A DNA stretch of 64,000 nt from Duganella sp. 1411 (GCF_017833525.1 NZ_JAFICD010000001.1:620001-684000), one strand, 5' to 3'. Shown: positions 30,557 through 39,067, numbered from the stretch's first letter. The notes: generated from the letters alone by a model not told the origin. Numbers and translations: made by a program.

Positions 30557-30728
30557 GGTTTACTCCGGCGGGCGGACGCGCGCCCTCGCGGGCCGCGCCG
30601 CGGGACGTGCGGTTGATCACAGGCGGCCGGCCAGGCACGGCCGCACGCTACCCGACCAGTATGCCGCAGCGCCCGCGTGTTTCCAATCAGAAATTCTTGA
30701 TAGCGGCGTAGGGCGGCGCGCGGGCGCC

Positions 30729-30746
30729 GGTAGGGAAATCCCTACC
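30729..30746. promoter_or_regulatory. GTAGG-N6-CCTAC palindrome upstream of the kinase/propeller operon
   Basis: GGTAGGG and CCCTACC flank AAAT in the 190-bp gap between the NarL-type regulator and the receiver kinase gene. The geometry resembles inverted-repeat sites of GacA-like FixJ/NarL regulators. A degraded copy lies at 21074-21091, upstream of the small gene at 20605. Recognition by the neighbouring regulator is inference; the spot is also just past that gene's stop and might act as a weak terminator hairpin. Confidence 0.45.
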
Positions 30747-31379
30747 TCACTGGCCCAGCGCGTGGTCGATGCCGTAGCGCAGCATGTCGGCGTTGCTCTG
30801 GAACCCCATCTTCTGCATCAGGCGCGCCTTGTGCGTGCTCACGGTCTTGTTGCTGATGGCCAGCTCCTCGGCGATCTGGTTGACGCTCTTGCCGCAGACG
30901 AACAGGCGGAAGATGCTCAGCTCGCGGTTCGACAGCTGCTCGTGGGGCCGCTCGGCCTGCCCGCCCTCGCCGTCGAACACCATCTGCTCGGCCAGGCCGG
31001 GGTCGATGTAGCGGCCGCCGCCGGCCACCTTGCGCACCGCCAGCAACAGCGTCTCGGGGTCGCCGTCCTTGGTCATGTAGCCGTTGGCGCCGGCCTTGAG
31101 CGCGCGCCGCACCACCAGCGCCTCGTTGTGCATGCTCAGCACCAGGATCGGCAGCGCCGGCGTGTGCGCGCGGATCCGCCCGATCAGCTCGATGCCGCTG
31201 ATGCCCGGCATCGACATGTCCAGCAGCACCAGGTCGCACGGGACGGCGCGCAGGCTCTCGATCACCTGGCCGCCGTTGGTGGCCTGGGCCACCACGGTGA
31301 CGTCGCCCGCCAGGCCGAACAATTGCAGCAGGCCGCCACGCACGATCGCGTGGTCGTCGGCGATCAGAATTCGTATCAT
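30747..31379 (-). CDS. NarL/FixJ-family response regulator
   Basis: The 210-residue protein starts at MIRILIADDH. The receiver has its phosphoacceptor Asp near 54 (LVLLDMSMPGISG) and a conserved Lys in YMTKDG. The LuxR-type helix-turn-helix (about 145-205) includes LSNRELSIFRLFVCGKSVNQ, IAEELAISNKTVSTHKARLM and a GFQSNADMLRYGID tail, similar to GacA/UvrY regulators. It is the likely output of the receiver kinase and propeller hybrid kinase encoded just downstream on the same strand. It is divergent from the serine protease. Confidence 0.93.
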   Translation of the reverse strand: MIRILIADDHAIVRGGLLQLFGLAGDVTVVAQATNGGQVIESLRAVPCDLVLLDMSMPGISGIELIGRIRAHTPALPILVLSMHNEALVVRRALKAGANGYMTKDGDPETLLLAVRKVAGGGRYIDPGLAEQMVFDGEGGQAERPHEQLSNRELSIFRLFVCGKSVNQIAEELAISNKTVSTHKARLMQKMGFQSNADMLRYGIDHALGQ

Positions 31380-31650
31380 GATAAAAAACAATTCCCCAGA
31401 ACAAAAATGTGTCGTAACGGCATGCTACCAGACAACCGCGCGCTGCCGTTTTCTTGTTCCATTGCTACAACAAATCTCGGCCGAGTCCGGCTGCGCGCAC
31501 GCCACGCGCGCCCCTGCACGTTTGTTGAAAGTGTTCCATAATGCAATGTTTCCATTAATCTAGGTTAACGGCCATGGGCGGGACCTGTGTCGCCGGGATG
31601 AAGCGGAAACACCACTTTGACAACCATTGCAGCATGAGGAACAGTTTCTA

Positions 31651-32727
31651 ATGAATCAATCGATAGCGGTAAAGCGCGCGGCCATCGCGGCGGCGTTGAT
31701 GGCGGCCTCGGCCGCGCAGGCGGTCTCCAACACCACCGCGCCGGCCGACTGGCGGCTGGTGCCCGGGCAGACGTTCAACGGCGTGGCCGGCGCGCTCGAC
31801 GGCGTGGTGCGGCTGGCCTACACCACCTCGGCCGGCGACGCCCTCTCCTGCTCGGGTTCGCTGCTGGCCGGCGGCCGGTTCGTCGTCACGGCGGCCCATT
31901 GCGCCGACGATTTCAAATCGATGAAGGTGTATGTCGGCTGGGCCGGCGGCTCCGCCAGCGAGGTGCGCGACGTGACGGCCGCCAACGCCTACGTCAACCC
32001 GCAATGGAGCGGCAACGTCGACAGCGGCGCCGACATCGCCATCATCAAACTGGACCGCGCGGTCACCTCGGTCCAGGGCTACCACCTGAGCACCACCGAC
32101 GACGTCGGCAAGAACTACCTGATCGCCGGCTACGGCCGCACCGGGCGCGGCGACAGCGCCAGCGAGCCCAACGGCAAAGACGTGCTGTGGGGCCACTACG
32201 GCTACAACACCTGGGACGTCGACAGCGACACCTTCAACCGCAAGAGCGGCGAGGCCATCCCCGACTGGGGCTACGATCCGAACTACTACGCGCCCGGCGC
32301 CACCTACATGAGCGACTACGACGACGGCAGCGCCGCCCACAACACGCTCGGGCGCATCGCCGGCGCCACCGGCGACGGCTGGGCCAGCGGCACCGGCGTC
32401 GGCGCGGGCGAAGCGCTGGCCGCCGCCGGCGATTCCGGCGCCGGCGAGTTCGTCTGGAACGGCAAGGAATGGCTGCTGTCGGGCATCCATTCGTGGGACA
32501 TGCAGGGCGGCTTCGCCTGCCCGGCGTACGGACTGGCCGGCTGCGACGCCAGCGACACCAACTCGGCCAGCTTCGGCGACGTGTCCGGCGCCACGGCGAC
32601 GTTCTCGCACCTCGCCTGGATCCGCTCGGTGACGGCGGTGCCGGAACCGGCCAGCTACGGCATGTTGCTGGCGGGCCTGGCGCTGATGGGCGGCGTCGCG
32701 CGCCGCCGCAACAAGAACGGCAAGTAA
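31651..32727 (+). CDS. trypsin-like serine protease with PEP-CTERM tag
   Basis: The 358-residue protein starts at ATG 31651. It has a signal peptide (about 1-24, ending AAQA) and an S1-type domain with catalytic His83 (TAAHC), Asp128 (SGADIAIIKL) and Ser262 (GDSGAG). The C-terminal tag is VPEPASYGMLLAGLALMGGV then ARRR. An unusual insert between Asp and Ser is rich in Asp, Tyr and Gly (YDPNYYAPGATYMSDYDDGS) and may bind calcium. It is probably secreted and transiently anchored for exosortase processing. The substrate is unknown. Confidence 0.9.
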   Translation: MNQSIAVKRAAIAAALMAASAAQAVSNTTAPADWRLVPGQTFNGVAGALDGVVRLAYTTSAGDALSCSGSLLAGGRFVVTAAHCADDFKSMKVYVGWAGGSASEVRDVTAANAYVNPQWSGNVDSGADIAIIKLDRAVTSVQGYHLSTTDDVGKNYLIAGYGRTGRGDSASEPNGKDVLWGHYGYNTWDVDSDTFNRKSGEAIPDWGYDPNYYAPGATYMSDYDDGSAAHNTLGRIAGATGDGWASGTGVGAGEALAAAGDSGAGEFVWNGKEWLLSGIHSWDMQGGFACPAYGLAGCDASDTNSASFGDVSGATATFSHLAWIRSVTAVPEPASYGMLLAGLALMGGVARRRNKNGK

Positions 32728-32835
32728 GCCGGTCGGGTAAGCCGGTCCGCCCCACCGTCGGGCCACCGTCGGGCCACCGCCGGGCCCGGCGGCGGACTCG
32801 GCGCCGCCGCTCCGGGGTGGGCATCCCCGCGCAGG

Positions 32836-32983
32836 CCCTTGCGGGAACGCGTCTCTTTTGGCTGTCTCTTTCGGTCTCCTTTTGTCTCTTTCGGTCTCCT
32901 TCTTCCGTCAGAGCGGGCTGGAGTAAAAAAAAGACAAAAGGAGACCGAAAGAGACAGGCGAAAAAGACAGCTTCCCGCAAGGG
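32836..32983. repeat. 148-bp long palindrome (hairpin element)
   Basis: The 52-nt arms enclose a 44-nt loop. The outermost 12 bp (CCCTTGCGGGAA with TTCCCGCAAGGG) and innermost 26 bp (32862-32887 with 32932-32957) are perfect, with a mismatched stretch of 14 nt between them. The left arm and loop contain a directly repeated 18-mer GTCTCTTTCGGTCTCCTT (32864 and 32884). One strand is strongly purine-rich. It could be a transcription attenuator, an RNA, or a miniature mobile element. No coding signal was seen. Confidence 0.85.
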
Positions 32984-33117
32984 GCGGATTTCGGGCACCC
33001 TCCCCCCGTCCCGCCGCCCCCCTCGCATGCAGGATTTTCTGCATAAGCAAACACACAATCATTCGTTCACACGCTGAAACGGCCTCGATAGACTGCAAGC
33101 TCTTTCGACCGTCATGA

Positions 33118-33131
33118 CCTGTTATGACAGG
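33118..33131. promoter_or_regulatory. candidate GntR autoregulatory operator
   Basis: CCTGT-TATG-ACAGG is a perfect 5-bp inverted repeat located 33 bp before the GntR start codon. GTTATG also recurs twice nearby (33131 and 33143). GntR/HutC-type repressors favour short GT...AC palindromes, so self-control and control of the downstream operon are plausible. Confidence 0.5.
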
Positions 33132-33163
33132 TTATGTGCCACGTTATGTAGCCAGGTGAAGCG

Positions 33164-33907
33164 ATGTCCAATTTCCGTACCGTAGAACTGTCCCCCGTCC
33201 CGCTGTACACGCAGGTGAAGGAAAACCTGCGCGAGCGCATCCTCGACGGCAGCTATCCCGCCCACGCCAAGCTGCCCGCCGAAAGCGAGCTGAGCACCAT
33301 CTTCGGCGTCAGCCGCATCACCGTGCGCCAGGCCCTCAACGACCTGCAAAAGGAAGGCGTCATCTTCAAGATCCCCGGCAAGGGCACCTTCGTCTCCAAG
33401 CCCAAGGCCTTCCAACAACTGACCCAGCTCGAAGGTTTCGGCGAGGCCATGGGCCGCATGGGCTACGAGATCTACAACCAGGTCACCAGCCACAAGATCG
33501 TGGCCGCGCCGGCCCACGTGGCGCAGCGCCTGGGCCTGGCCGCCGGCGCCGACGTCACAGAGATCAAGCGCGTGCGCCACCTCAACCGCGAGCCGGTGTC
33601 GCTGGAGGTGACCTACCTGCCGCCCGACATCGGCGAGCGCCTGCGCCGCGAGGACCTGGCCGGGCGCGACATCTTCCTGATCCTGGAAAACGACTACGGC
33701 ATCGCGCTGGGCCGGGCCGACCTGCAAATCGACGCCATGCTGGCCGACGACACCTTGGCCCGGGCGCTGCGCATCGAGGCCGGCACCGCGCTGTTGCGCA
33801 TCGAACGCCTGACCCACGCGGCCGACGGCGCGCCGCTCGACTTCGAATACCTGTACTTCCGCGGCGACGCCTTCCAGTACCGCCTGCAAATCGCCCGCCG
33901 CGGCTGA
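33164..33907 (+). CDS. GntR-family (HutC/UTRA) transcriptional regulator
   Basis: The 247-residue protein has an N-terminal winged helix (about 12-78: PLYTQVKENLRERILDGSYP, LSTIFGVSRITVRQALNDLQ, GKGTFVS). A UTRA effector-binding domain (about 95-240: VTEIKRVRHLNREPVSLEVT, FLILENDYGIALGRA) follows. It leads a same-strand operon with an AprA-like flavoprotein, a ferredoxin and an ABC importer. It presumably senses the imported compound or a metabolite of it. Confidence 0.92.
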   Translation: MSNFRTVELSPVPLYTQVKENLRERILDGSYPAHAKLPAESELSTIFGVSRITVRQALNDLQKEGVIFKIPGKGTFVSKPKAFQQLTQLEGFGEAMGRMGYEIYNQVTSHKIVAAPAHVAQRLGLAAGADVTEIKRVRHLNREPVSLEVTYLPPDIGERLRREDLAGRDIFLILENDYGIALGRADLQIDAMLADDTLARALRIEAGTALLRIERLTHAADGAPLDFEYLYFRGDAFQYRLQIARRG

Positions 33908-33938
33908 GCACCCACCCGTTCACCTGGAGCACACCACT

Positions 33939-35687
33939 ATGCAAACCATCATCGAAACCGTCGACGTGCTGGTGATCGGCGGCGGCACCGCCGGCCCGAT
34001 GGCCGCCGTCAAGGCCAAGGAGGCCAATCCGCAGCTGCGCGTGCTGCTGCTGGAGAAGGCCCACGTCAAGCGCAGCGGCGCCATCTCCATGGGCATGGAT
34101 GGCCTCAACAACGCCGTCGTTCCCGGCTTCGCCACCCCCGAGCAATATGTGAAGGAGATCACCACCGCCAACGACGGCATCGTCAACCAGCGCACGGTGA
34201 TGGCCTACGCCGAGAACAGCTACCCGATGATCGAAGAGCTGGACCGCTGGGGCGTCAAGTTCGAAAAAGACGAAACCGGCGACTACGCGATGCGCAAGGT
34301 GCACCACATGGGCACCTATGTGCTGCCGATGCCCGAGGGCCACGACATCAAGAAGGTGCTGTACCGCCGCCTCAAGCGCCAGCGCGTCGAGATCAGCAAC
34401 CGGCTGGTGGCCACGCGCCTGCTGACGGCGGCCGACGGCGGCATCGCCGGCGCCATGGCCTTCGATTGCCGCAGCGGCGACTTCCACGTGATCCGCGCCA
34501 AGGCGGTGGTGCTGGCCACCGGCGCCGCCGGCCGGCTCGGGCTGCCGGCGTCGGGCTACCTGTTCGGCACCTACGAGAACCCCACCAACGCCGGCGACGG
34601 CTACAGCATGGCCTACCACGCGGGCGCCGAGCTGTCGGGCATCGAATGCTTCCAGATCAATCCGCTGATCAAGGATTACAACGGCCCCGCGTGCGCCTAC
34701 GTGACCGGTCCGTTCGGCGGCTTCACCACCAACAACAAGGGCGAGCGCTTCATCGAATGCGACTACTGGAGCGGCCAGATGATGCAGGAGTTCTACAACG
34801 AACTGCAGGGCGGCAACGGCCCGGTGTTCCTTAAGCTGGACCACTTGGCCGAGGAAACCATCAGCACCATCGAAACCATCCTGCACACCAACGAACGGCC
34901 GAGCCGTGGCCGCTTCCACGCCGGGCGCGGCACCGACTACCGCCAGCAGATGGTGGAGATGCACATCTCCGAGATCGGCCTGTGCAGCGGCCACTCGGCC
35001 TCGGGCGTGTGGGTGAATGAACACGCCGAGACCACCGTGGCCGGCCTGTACGCGGCCGGCGACCTGGCCTGCGTGCCGCACAACTACATGCTGGGCGCCT
35101 TCGTCTACGGCAAGCTGGCCGGAGAAAGCGCGGCGCGGCGCTGCGCCGACATCGAACTGGCGCCGCTCGACGACGCCCAGGTGGAGTCCGAGCGGGCGCG
35201 CGTGTGGGCGCCGCTGAACCGGGTCGACGGCCTGCCACCGGCCCAGGTCGAATACAAGCTGCGCCGCATGGTCAACGACTATCTGCAGCCGCCCAAGGTC
35301 ACGCGCAAGATGGAGATCGGCCTGACCCGCTTCGAAGCCATCCGCGCCGATCTGGACCGGCTGTCGGCCGCCGGCCCGCACGAGCTGATGCGCGCGCTGG
35401 AGGTGCACGCGATCCGCGATTGCGCCGAGATGGCCGCGCGCGCCTCGCTGTTCCGCACCGAGAGCCGCTGGGGCCTGTACCACAACCGCGTCGACCATCC
35501 CGAGCGCAACGACGCCGACTGGCTGTGCCACGTGCAGCTGAAGAAGGTCGACGGCCAGATGACCTGTTTCAAGCGTCCGCTGGAGCCCTACATCGTCAGC
35601 CTCGACGAGCGGGAAAAGCAGGCCTACCAGCGGCTGCGCATCGATAAGGAAAACGCCATCCCGCAAGCCGAAGCGCTTGCCGTTTAA
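33939..35687 (+). CDS. AprA/FrdA-like FAD-dependent oxidoreductase
   Basis: The 582-residue flavoprotein of the succinate dehydrogenase/fumarate reductase class has dinucleotide motif VLVIGGGTAGPMAAVKA (9-25). The EKAHVKRSGAISMGMDGLNN segment closely recalls adenylylsulfate reductase alpha (AprA). The C-terminal FAD region is GLYAAGDLACVPHNYMLGAF. It is followed 10 bases later by a 2[4Fe-4S] ferredoxin, the usual partner arrangement of AprA and AprB. The genetic setting (sulfonate-type ABC importer, no sulfate adenylyltransferase) argues against dissimilatory sulfate metabolism. A reductase or desulfonation role like AsfA of Pseudomonas putida is one hypothesis. The substrate is unknown. Confidence 0.85.
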   Translation: MQTIIETVDVLVIGGGTAGPMAAVKAKEANPQLRVLLLEKAHVKRSGAISMGMDGLNNAVVPGFATPEQYVKEITTANDGIVNQRTVMAYAENSYPMIEELDRWGVKFEKDETGDYAMRKVHHMGTYVLPMPEGHDIKKVLYRRLKRQRVEISNRLVATRLLTAADGGIAGAMAFDCRSGDFHVIRAKAVVLATGAAGRLGLPASGYLFGTYENPTNAGDGYSMAYHAGAELSGIECFQINPLIKDYNGPACAYVTGPFGGFTTNNKGERFIECDYWSGQMMQEFYNELQGGNGPVFLKLDHLAEETISTIETILHTNERPSRGRFHAGRGTDYRQQMVEMHISEIGLCSGHSASGVWVNEHAETTVAGLYAAGDLACVPHNYMLGAFVYGKLAGESAARRCADIELAPLDDAQVESERARVWAPLNRVDGLPPAQVEYKLRRMVNDYLQPPKVTRKMEIGLTRFEAIRADLDRLSAAGPHELMRALEVHAIRDCAEMAARASLFRTESRWGLYHNRVDHPERNDADWLCHVQLKKVDGQMTCFKRPLEPYIVSLDEREKQAYQRLRIDKENAIPQAEALAV

Positions 35688-35697
35688 GGAGAACACC

Positions 35698-35931
35698 ATG
35701 CCCATCGCCCTCAACCCGAGCAGCGTGCCGGTCCGCGTCAACGAGGAGTTGTGCATCGCCGACAAGGGCTGCACCGTCTGCGTCGACGTCTGCCCGCTCG
35801 ACGTGCTGGCCATCGATTTCACCAAAGGCAAGGCCTTCATGAAATTCGACGAATGCTGGTACTGCATGCCCTGCGAAAAAGATTGCCCGACCGGCGCCGT
35901 GACGGTCGATATCCCCTACTTGTTGCGCTGA
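35698..35931 (+). CDS. 2[4Fe-4S] ferredoxin (AprB-like)
   Basis: The 77-residue protein starts at ATG 35698 after AAGGAGA. It has two cluster motifs: C-x5-C-x2-C-x3-C-P (CIADKGCTVCVDVCP) and C-x2-C-x2-C-x3-C-P (CWYCMPCEKDCP). It has the short form and Trp/Tyr-rich second motif of AprB-type partners. It should shuttle electrons to or from the flavoprotein encoded immediately upstream. No signal peptide, so cytoplasmic. Confidence 0.92.
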   Translation: MPIALNPSSVPVRVNEELCIADKGCTVCVDVCPLDVLAIDFTKGKAFMKFDECWYCMPCEKDCPTGAVTVDIPYLLR

Positions 35932-35948
35932 CTTTTGTGGAGATTACT

Positions 35949-37367
35949 ATGTTCTTGCATCGCACTTTGACTACCTTGCTACTGGCGACACTGGGCGCCG
36001 GCGCCGCCCAAGCCGAAACCATCCGCATCGCCATCGGCACCCAGGACACCACCATCAACTGCGCCACCGGCGGCCTGCTGATCCGCGAACTGAAGCTGCT
36101 GGAAAAATACCTGCCGCACGACGGCAAATACAAGGACGCGCAGTACGAGATTGTCTGGAAAAACTTCACCTCCGGCGCGCCGCTGACCAACGAGATGGTC
36201 GCCGGCAAGCTCGACCTGGGCTCGATGGCCGACTTCCCCGGCTCCTTCAACGGCGCCGCGTTCGAGAAGGCCGGCAAGAAGAGCCTGTTCATCAGTGTGT
36301 TGTCGGGCAGCGTGCAAGGCAGCGGCAACGGCATCGTCGTGCCCAAGGCGTCGGCGGTGCAGTCGCTCGCCGAGCTCAAGGGCAAGACCATCTCGGTGCC
36401 GTTCGCCTCCACCGCGCACGGCATGCTGCTGCGCGCCATCAAGGCGCAAGGCTGGGAGCTCGACAAGGACATCACGGTCGTCACGCAGGCGCCCGAGGTG
36501 GCCGGCTCGGCCCTGCAAAGCAACAAGATCGACGCCCACGCCGACTTCGTGCCGTTCGCCGAACTGTTCCCGCATCGCGGCTACGCCCGCAAGATCTTCG
36601 ACGGTTCGCAGGCCAAATCGCCGACGCTGCACGGCAGCCTGGTCGACGCCGCCTACGCCGCCAAATATCCGGAAATCGTCACCGCCTACCTGCGCGCCGC
36701 CATCGAGGCCGACCGCCTGATCACCGCCGAGCCGGAAAAATACAGCGAGCTGATCGCCAAAGTGACCGGCATCGAGGCCGAGGTCGACTACCTGTTCCAC
36801 GGCCCGCTGGGGCTGCAGACGCGCGACTTCAGCTGGAAGCCGGAATACCGCCAGGCCGTCAAGACCTCGATCGAGACGCTGCGGCTGATGAAGCGCACCG
36901 ACAGCGACCTCGACATCAACACCTTCATCGACGACCGCTACATCCGCGCCGCCTACAAGCAGGCCGGGCTCGACTACGATGCGCGCCTGAAGAACTACCA
37001 GCGCCTGCCGCTGGTGGCCAAGGACGCCGCCACCGGCAAGCCGATCACCGACTTTTCGCGCCTGACGCAGATCTGGGTCGACGGCGAACCGCTGGTGCGC
37101 CACTACGCCAGCGTCGACGGCGCCTTCGCCGCGCTGCGCCAGCTCGACAAGGACGGCAAGAAGGTGCGCGTGGTCTACGCCCACGACCGCGACAGCGGCC
37201 TGAAGTTGTTTGCCGGCGACGCCTGGTTCGTCAGCGCCAAGGGCGACACCAGCGCCTTCCTGACGCGCGCGGCGGCCGAGGCCTGGGCCGCCAGCCATGG
37301 CGGCGCGGTGCGTGACTTCGCCGCCGCGCGCGCGGCCGGCAACGCGCCGGCGCTGGCCGCCAAATAG
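35949..37367 (+). CDS. sulfonate/taurine-type ABC substrate-binding protein with NosL-like C-terminal domain
   Basis: The 472-residue protein has a signal peptide (about 1-22, ending AQA). A SsuA/TauA/NrtA-type binding domain (about 23-350: IRIAIGTQDTTINCATGGLL, NGIVVPKASAVQSLAELKGK, TAHGMLLRAIKAQG) follows. Typical SsuA/TauA proteins stop near 330 residues. The extra 100 or so residues (about 365-465) read like NosL: VRVVYAHDRDSGLKLFAGDA, then WFVSAK and FLTRAAAEAWAASHGGAVRD. The usual NosL copper ligands (Cys/Met) are not apparent. The fusion suggests that the ligand may be metal-bound or that the tail senses metal, which is speculation. Confidence 0.88.
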   Translation: MFLHRTLTTLLLATLGAGAAQAETIRIAIGTQDTTINCATGGLLIRELKLLEKYLPHDGKYKDAQYEIVWKNFTSGAPLTNEMVAGKLDLGSMADFPGSFNGAAFEKAGKKSLFISVLSGSVQGSGNGIVVPKASAVQSLAELKGKTISVPFASTAHGMLLRAIKAQGWELDKDITVVTQAPEVAGSALQSNKIDAHADFVPFAELFPHRGYARKIFDGSQAKSPTLHGSLVDAAYAAKYPEIVTAYLRAAIEADRLITAEPEKYSELIAKVTGIEAEVDYLFHGPLGLQTRDFSWKPEYRQAVKTSIETLRLMKRTDSDLDINTFIDDRYIRAAYKQAGLDYDARLKNYQRLPLVAKDAATGKPITDFSRLTQIWVDGEPLVRHYASVDGAFAALRQLDKDGKKVRVVYAHDRDSGLKLFAGDAWFVSAKGDTSAFLTRAAAEAWAASHGGAVRDFAAARAAGNAPALAAK

Positions 37368-37378
37368 GAGCGCGCCGA

Positions 37379-38233
37379 ATGGAGAGCACACAGCAAGCGC
37401 CCTTCGCCGCCGGCGGCGCGACGCGCACCGCAACGAACTCTGGTCGGGCCCTGGGCGCCAACGCCGCCCGCTGGGGCGCCGGCGCCGCCTCGCTGGCGGC
37501 CTGCCTGCTGGCCTGGCAATGGGCCGCCGCCAGCCATCTGGACCTGGGCCTGGTGACGTTCCAGAACGTGCCGCCGCCGACCGAGGTCGCGCACGCCGGC
37601 TGGGCCCTGCTGCAATCGCCGCAATTGCTGGGCCACCTGAAGGCCAGCCTGGCGCGGGTGTTCAGCGGCTTCGTGGCCGCGGCGCTGGTGGGCATCTTGC
37701 TCGGGCTGGCCATCGGCCGCTCGCGCCGGCTGGAAAACTGGCTGATGCCGCCGCTGGAAATGCTGCGGCCGATTCCGGCGGTCGCCTGGATACCGCTGGC
37801 GATCCTGATGTTCCCGTCGTCGGAGCTGTCGATGGTGTTCATCACCTTCACCGGCGCGCTGTTCCCCATCCTGCTCAACACCATCCACGGCGTCGAGCAT
37901 ATCGACCCGCGCCTGGTCGCCTCGGCGCGCAGCCTGGGCGGCGGACGCCGCGCCGTATTCACCGAGGTGGTGCTGCCGGGCGCCGCGCCCAGCATCGTCA
38001 CCGGCCTGTCGATCGGCATGGGCACGGCCTGGTTCTGCCTGGTGACGGCGGAGATGATCTCCGGCCAGTTCGGCATCGGCTACTACACCTGGTCCTCGTA
38101 CACCATCCAGAACTACGCCGACATCGTCGTTGGCATGCTGGTCATCGGCCTGCTCGGCATGGGCAGCAGCGCGCTGGTCAAAACTATCGGCCAGGCCCTG
38201 ATGCCCTGGCACCAAGCGGAGGGCAAGACATGA
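37379..38233 (+). CDS. ABC transporter permease (SsuC/TauC-like)
   Basis: The 284-residue protein has about six membrane helices and the EAA-type cytoplasmic loop (VASARSLGGGRRAVFTEVVL, LPGAAPSIVTGLSIGMGTAW). IPAVAWIPLAILMFPSSELS is the family signature region. It follows the binding-protein gene by 11 bases and overlaps the ATPase gene as ATGA. It forms the import channel of the putative organosulfur transporter. Confidence 0.92.
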   Translation: MESTQQAPFAAGGATRTATNSGRALGANAARWGAGAASLAACLLAWQWAAASHLDLGLVTFQNVPPPTEVAHAGWALLQSPQLLGHLKASLARVFSGFVAAALVGILLGLAIGRSRRLENWLMPPLEMLRPIPAVAWIPLAILMFPSSELSMVFITFTGALFPILLNTIHGVEHIDPRLVASARSLGGGRRAVFTEVVLPGAAPSIVTGLSIGMGTAWFCLVTAEMISGQFGIGYYTWSSYTIQNYADIVVGMLVIGLLGMGSSALVKTIGQALMPWHQAEGKT

Positions 38234-39048
38234 GCACGGGACGGATCGACATCGACCAACTGCACCTGCGGGTGGGCCACGGCGCGCAAGCGTTCGAAGC
38301 GGTGCAGAATGTCAGCCTGACGGTGGCGCCGGGCGAATTCGTTTGCCTGCTCGGGCCTTCCGGCTGCGGCAAATCGACCCTGCTCGGCGCGCTGGCCGGC
38401 CACCTGCGGCCCAGCCGTGGCCGCATCGCCGTCGACGGCCGAGCCATCGACGGCCCGCACGCCGAACGCGGGCTGGTGTTCCAGCACCACACGCTGTTCC
38501 CGTGGCGCAAAGTGGTCGACAACGTCGCCTTCGGCCTGAAGATGCAGGGCGTGGCGCGCGCCGAGCGGCGCCGGCGGGCGCGGGAGTTGCTCGGCTTGGT
38601 CGGACTGGAAGCGTTCGCCGACCACTACCCCGCGCAGCTATCGGGCGGCATGAAGCAGCGGGTCGAAATCGCGCGCGTGCTGATCAACCACCCGCGCGTG
38701 ATGCTGATGGACGAACCGTTCGGCGCGCTCGACGCCCAGACCCGGCTGATGATGCAGCAACTGCTGCTGGACCTGTGGGCGCGCATCCGCACCACGATCG
38801 TCTTCATCACGCACGACATCGACGAAGCGCTGTTCCTGGCCGACCGCGTGCTGGTGATGAGTCCGAGGCCGGGGCGCATCATCGAGCAGATCGCCGTGCC
38901 GTTCCCGCGCCCGCGCGACGCGTCGCTGGTGACGTCGCCGGCGTTCACGGACCTGAAGCGGCGTTGCCTGCAGCTGCTGCACCCGACGGGCGCCGGCCTG
39001 CCGCTGGAGCGACTCAGCCCGCTGGGCCAAGTGCGATTCGCCATATAA
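38230..39048 (+). CDS. ABC transporter ATP-binding protein (SsuB/TauB-like)
   Basis: The 272-residue protein has Walker A GPSGCGKST, Q-loop FQHHTLFPWRKV, signature LSGGMKQRVEIAR, Walker B VMLMDEPFGALD and H-loop ITHDIDEALFLADRV. This pattern is typical of nitrate/sulfonate/taurine importers. The ATG lies in the permease stop (ATGA). It energises the importer whose binding protein carries the NosL-like tail. Confidence 0.93.
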   Translation: MSTGRIDIDQLHLRVGHGAQAFEAVQNVSLTVAPGEFVCLLGPSGCGKSTLLGALAGHLRPSRGRIAVDGRAIDGPHAERGLVFQHHTLFPWRKVVDNVAFGLKMQGVARAERRRRARELLGLVGLEAFADHYPAQLSGGMKQRVEIARVLINHPRVMLMDEPFGALDAQTRLMMQQLLLDLWARIRTTIVFITHDIDEALFLADRVLVMSPRPGRIIEQIAVPFPRPRDASLVTSPAFTDLKRRCLQLLHPTGAGLPLERLSPLGQVRFAI

Positions 39049-39067
39049 ATCTAAAACACCTTAAAAC

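Larger units (their letters stand above)
32728..33163. other. 436-bp intergenic region with a large palindrome and a GntR operator candidate
   Basis: No credible gene was found; open frames here are artefacts of the palindrome and GC bias. The 5' part has short GC-rich repeats (GGGCCACCGTC twice) that may terminate protease transcription. The 148-bp palindrome and the operator at 33118 are listed separately. Confidence 0.6.

Noticed and set aside
32655..33117. Several overlapping frames across the 148-bp palindrome
   Set aside because: They read through the inverted repeat on both strands with repeated LSVSFC/RDRKRQ-type low-complexity peptides, as expected from the palindrome itself.
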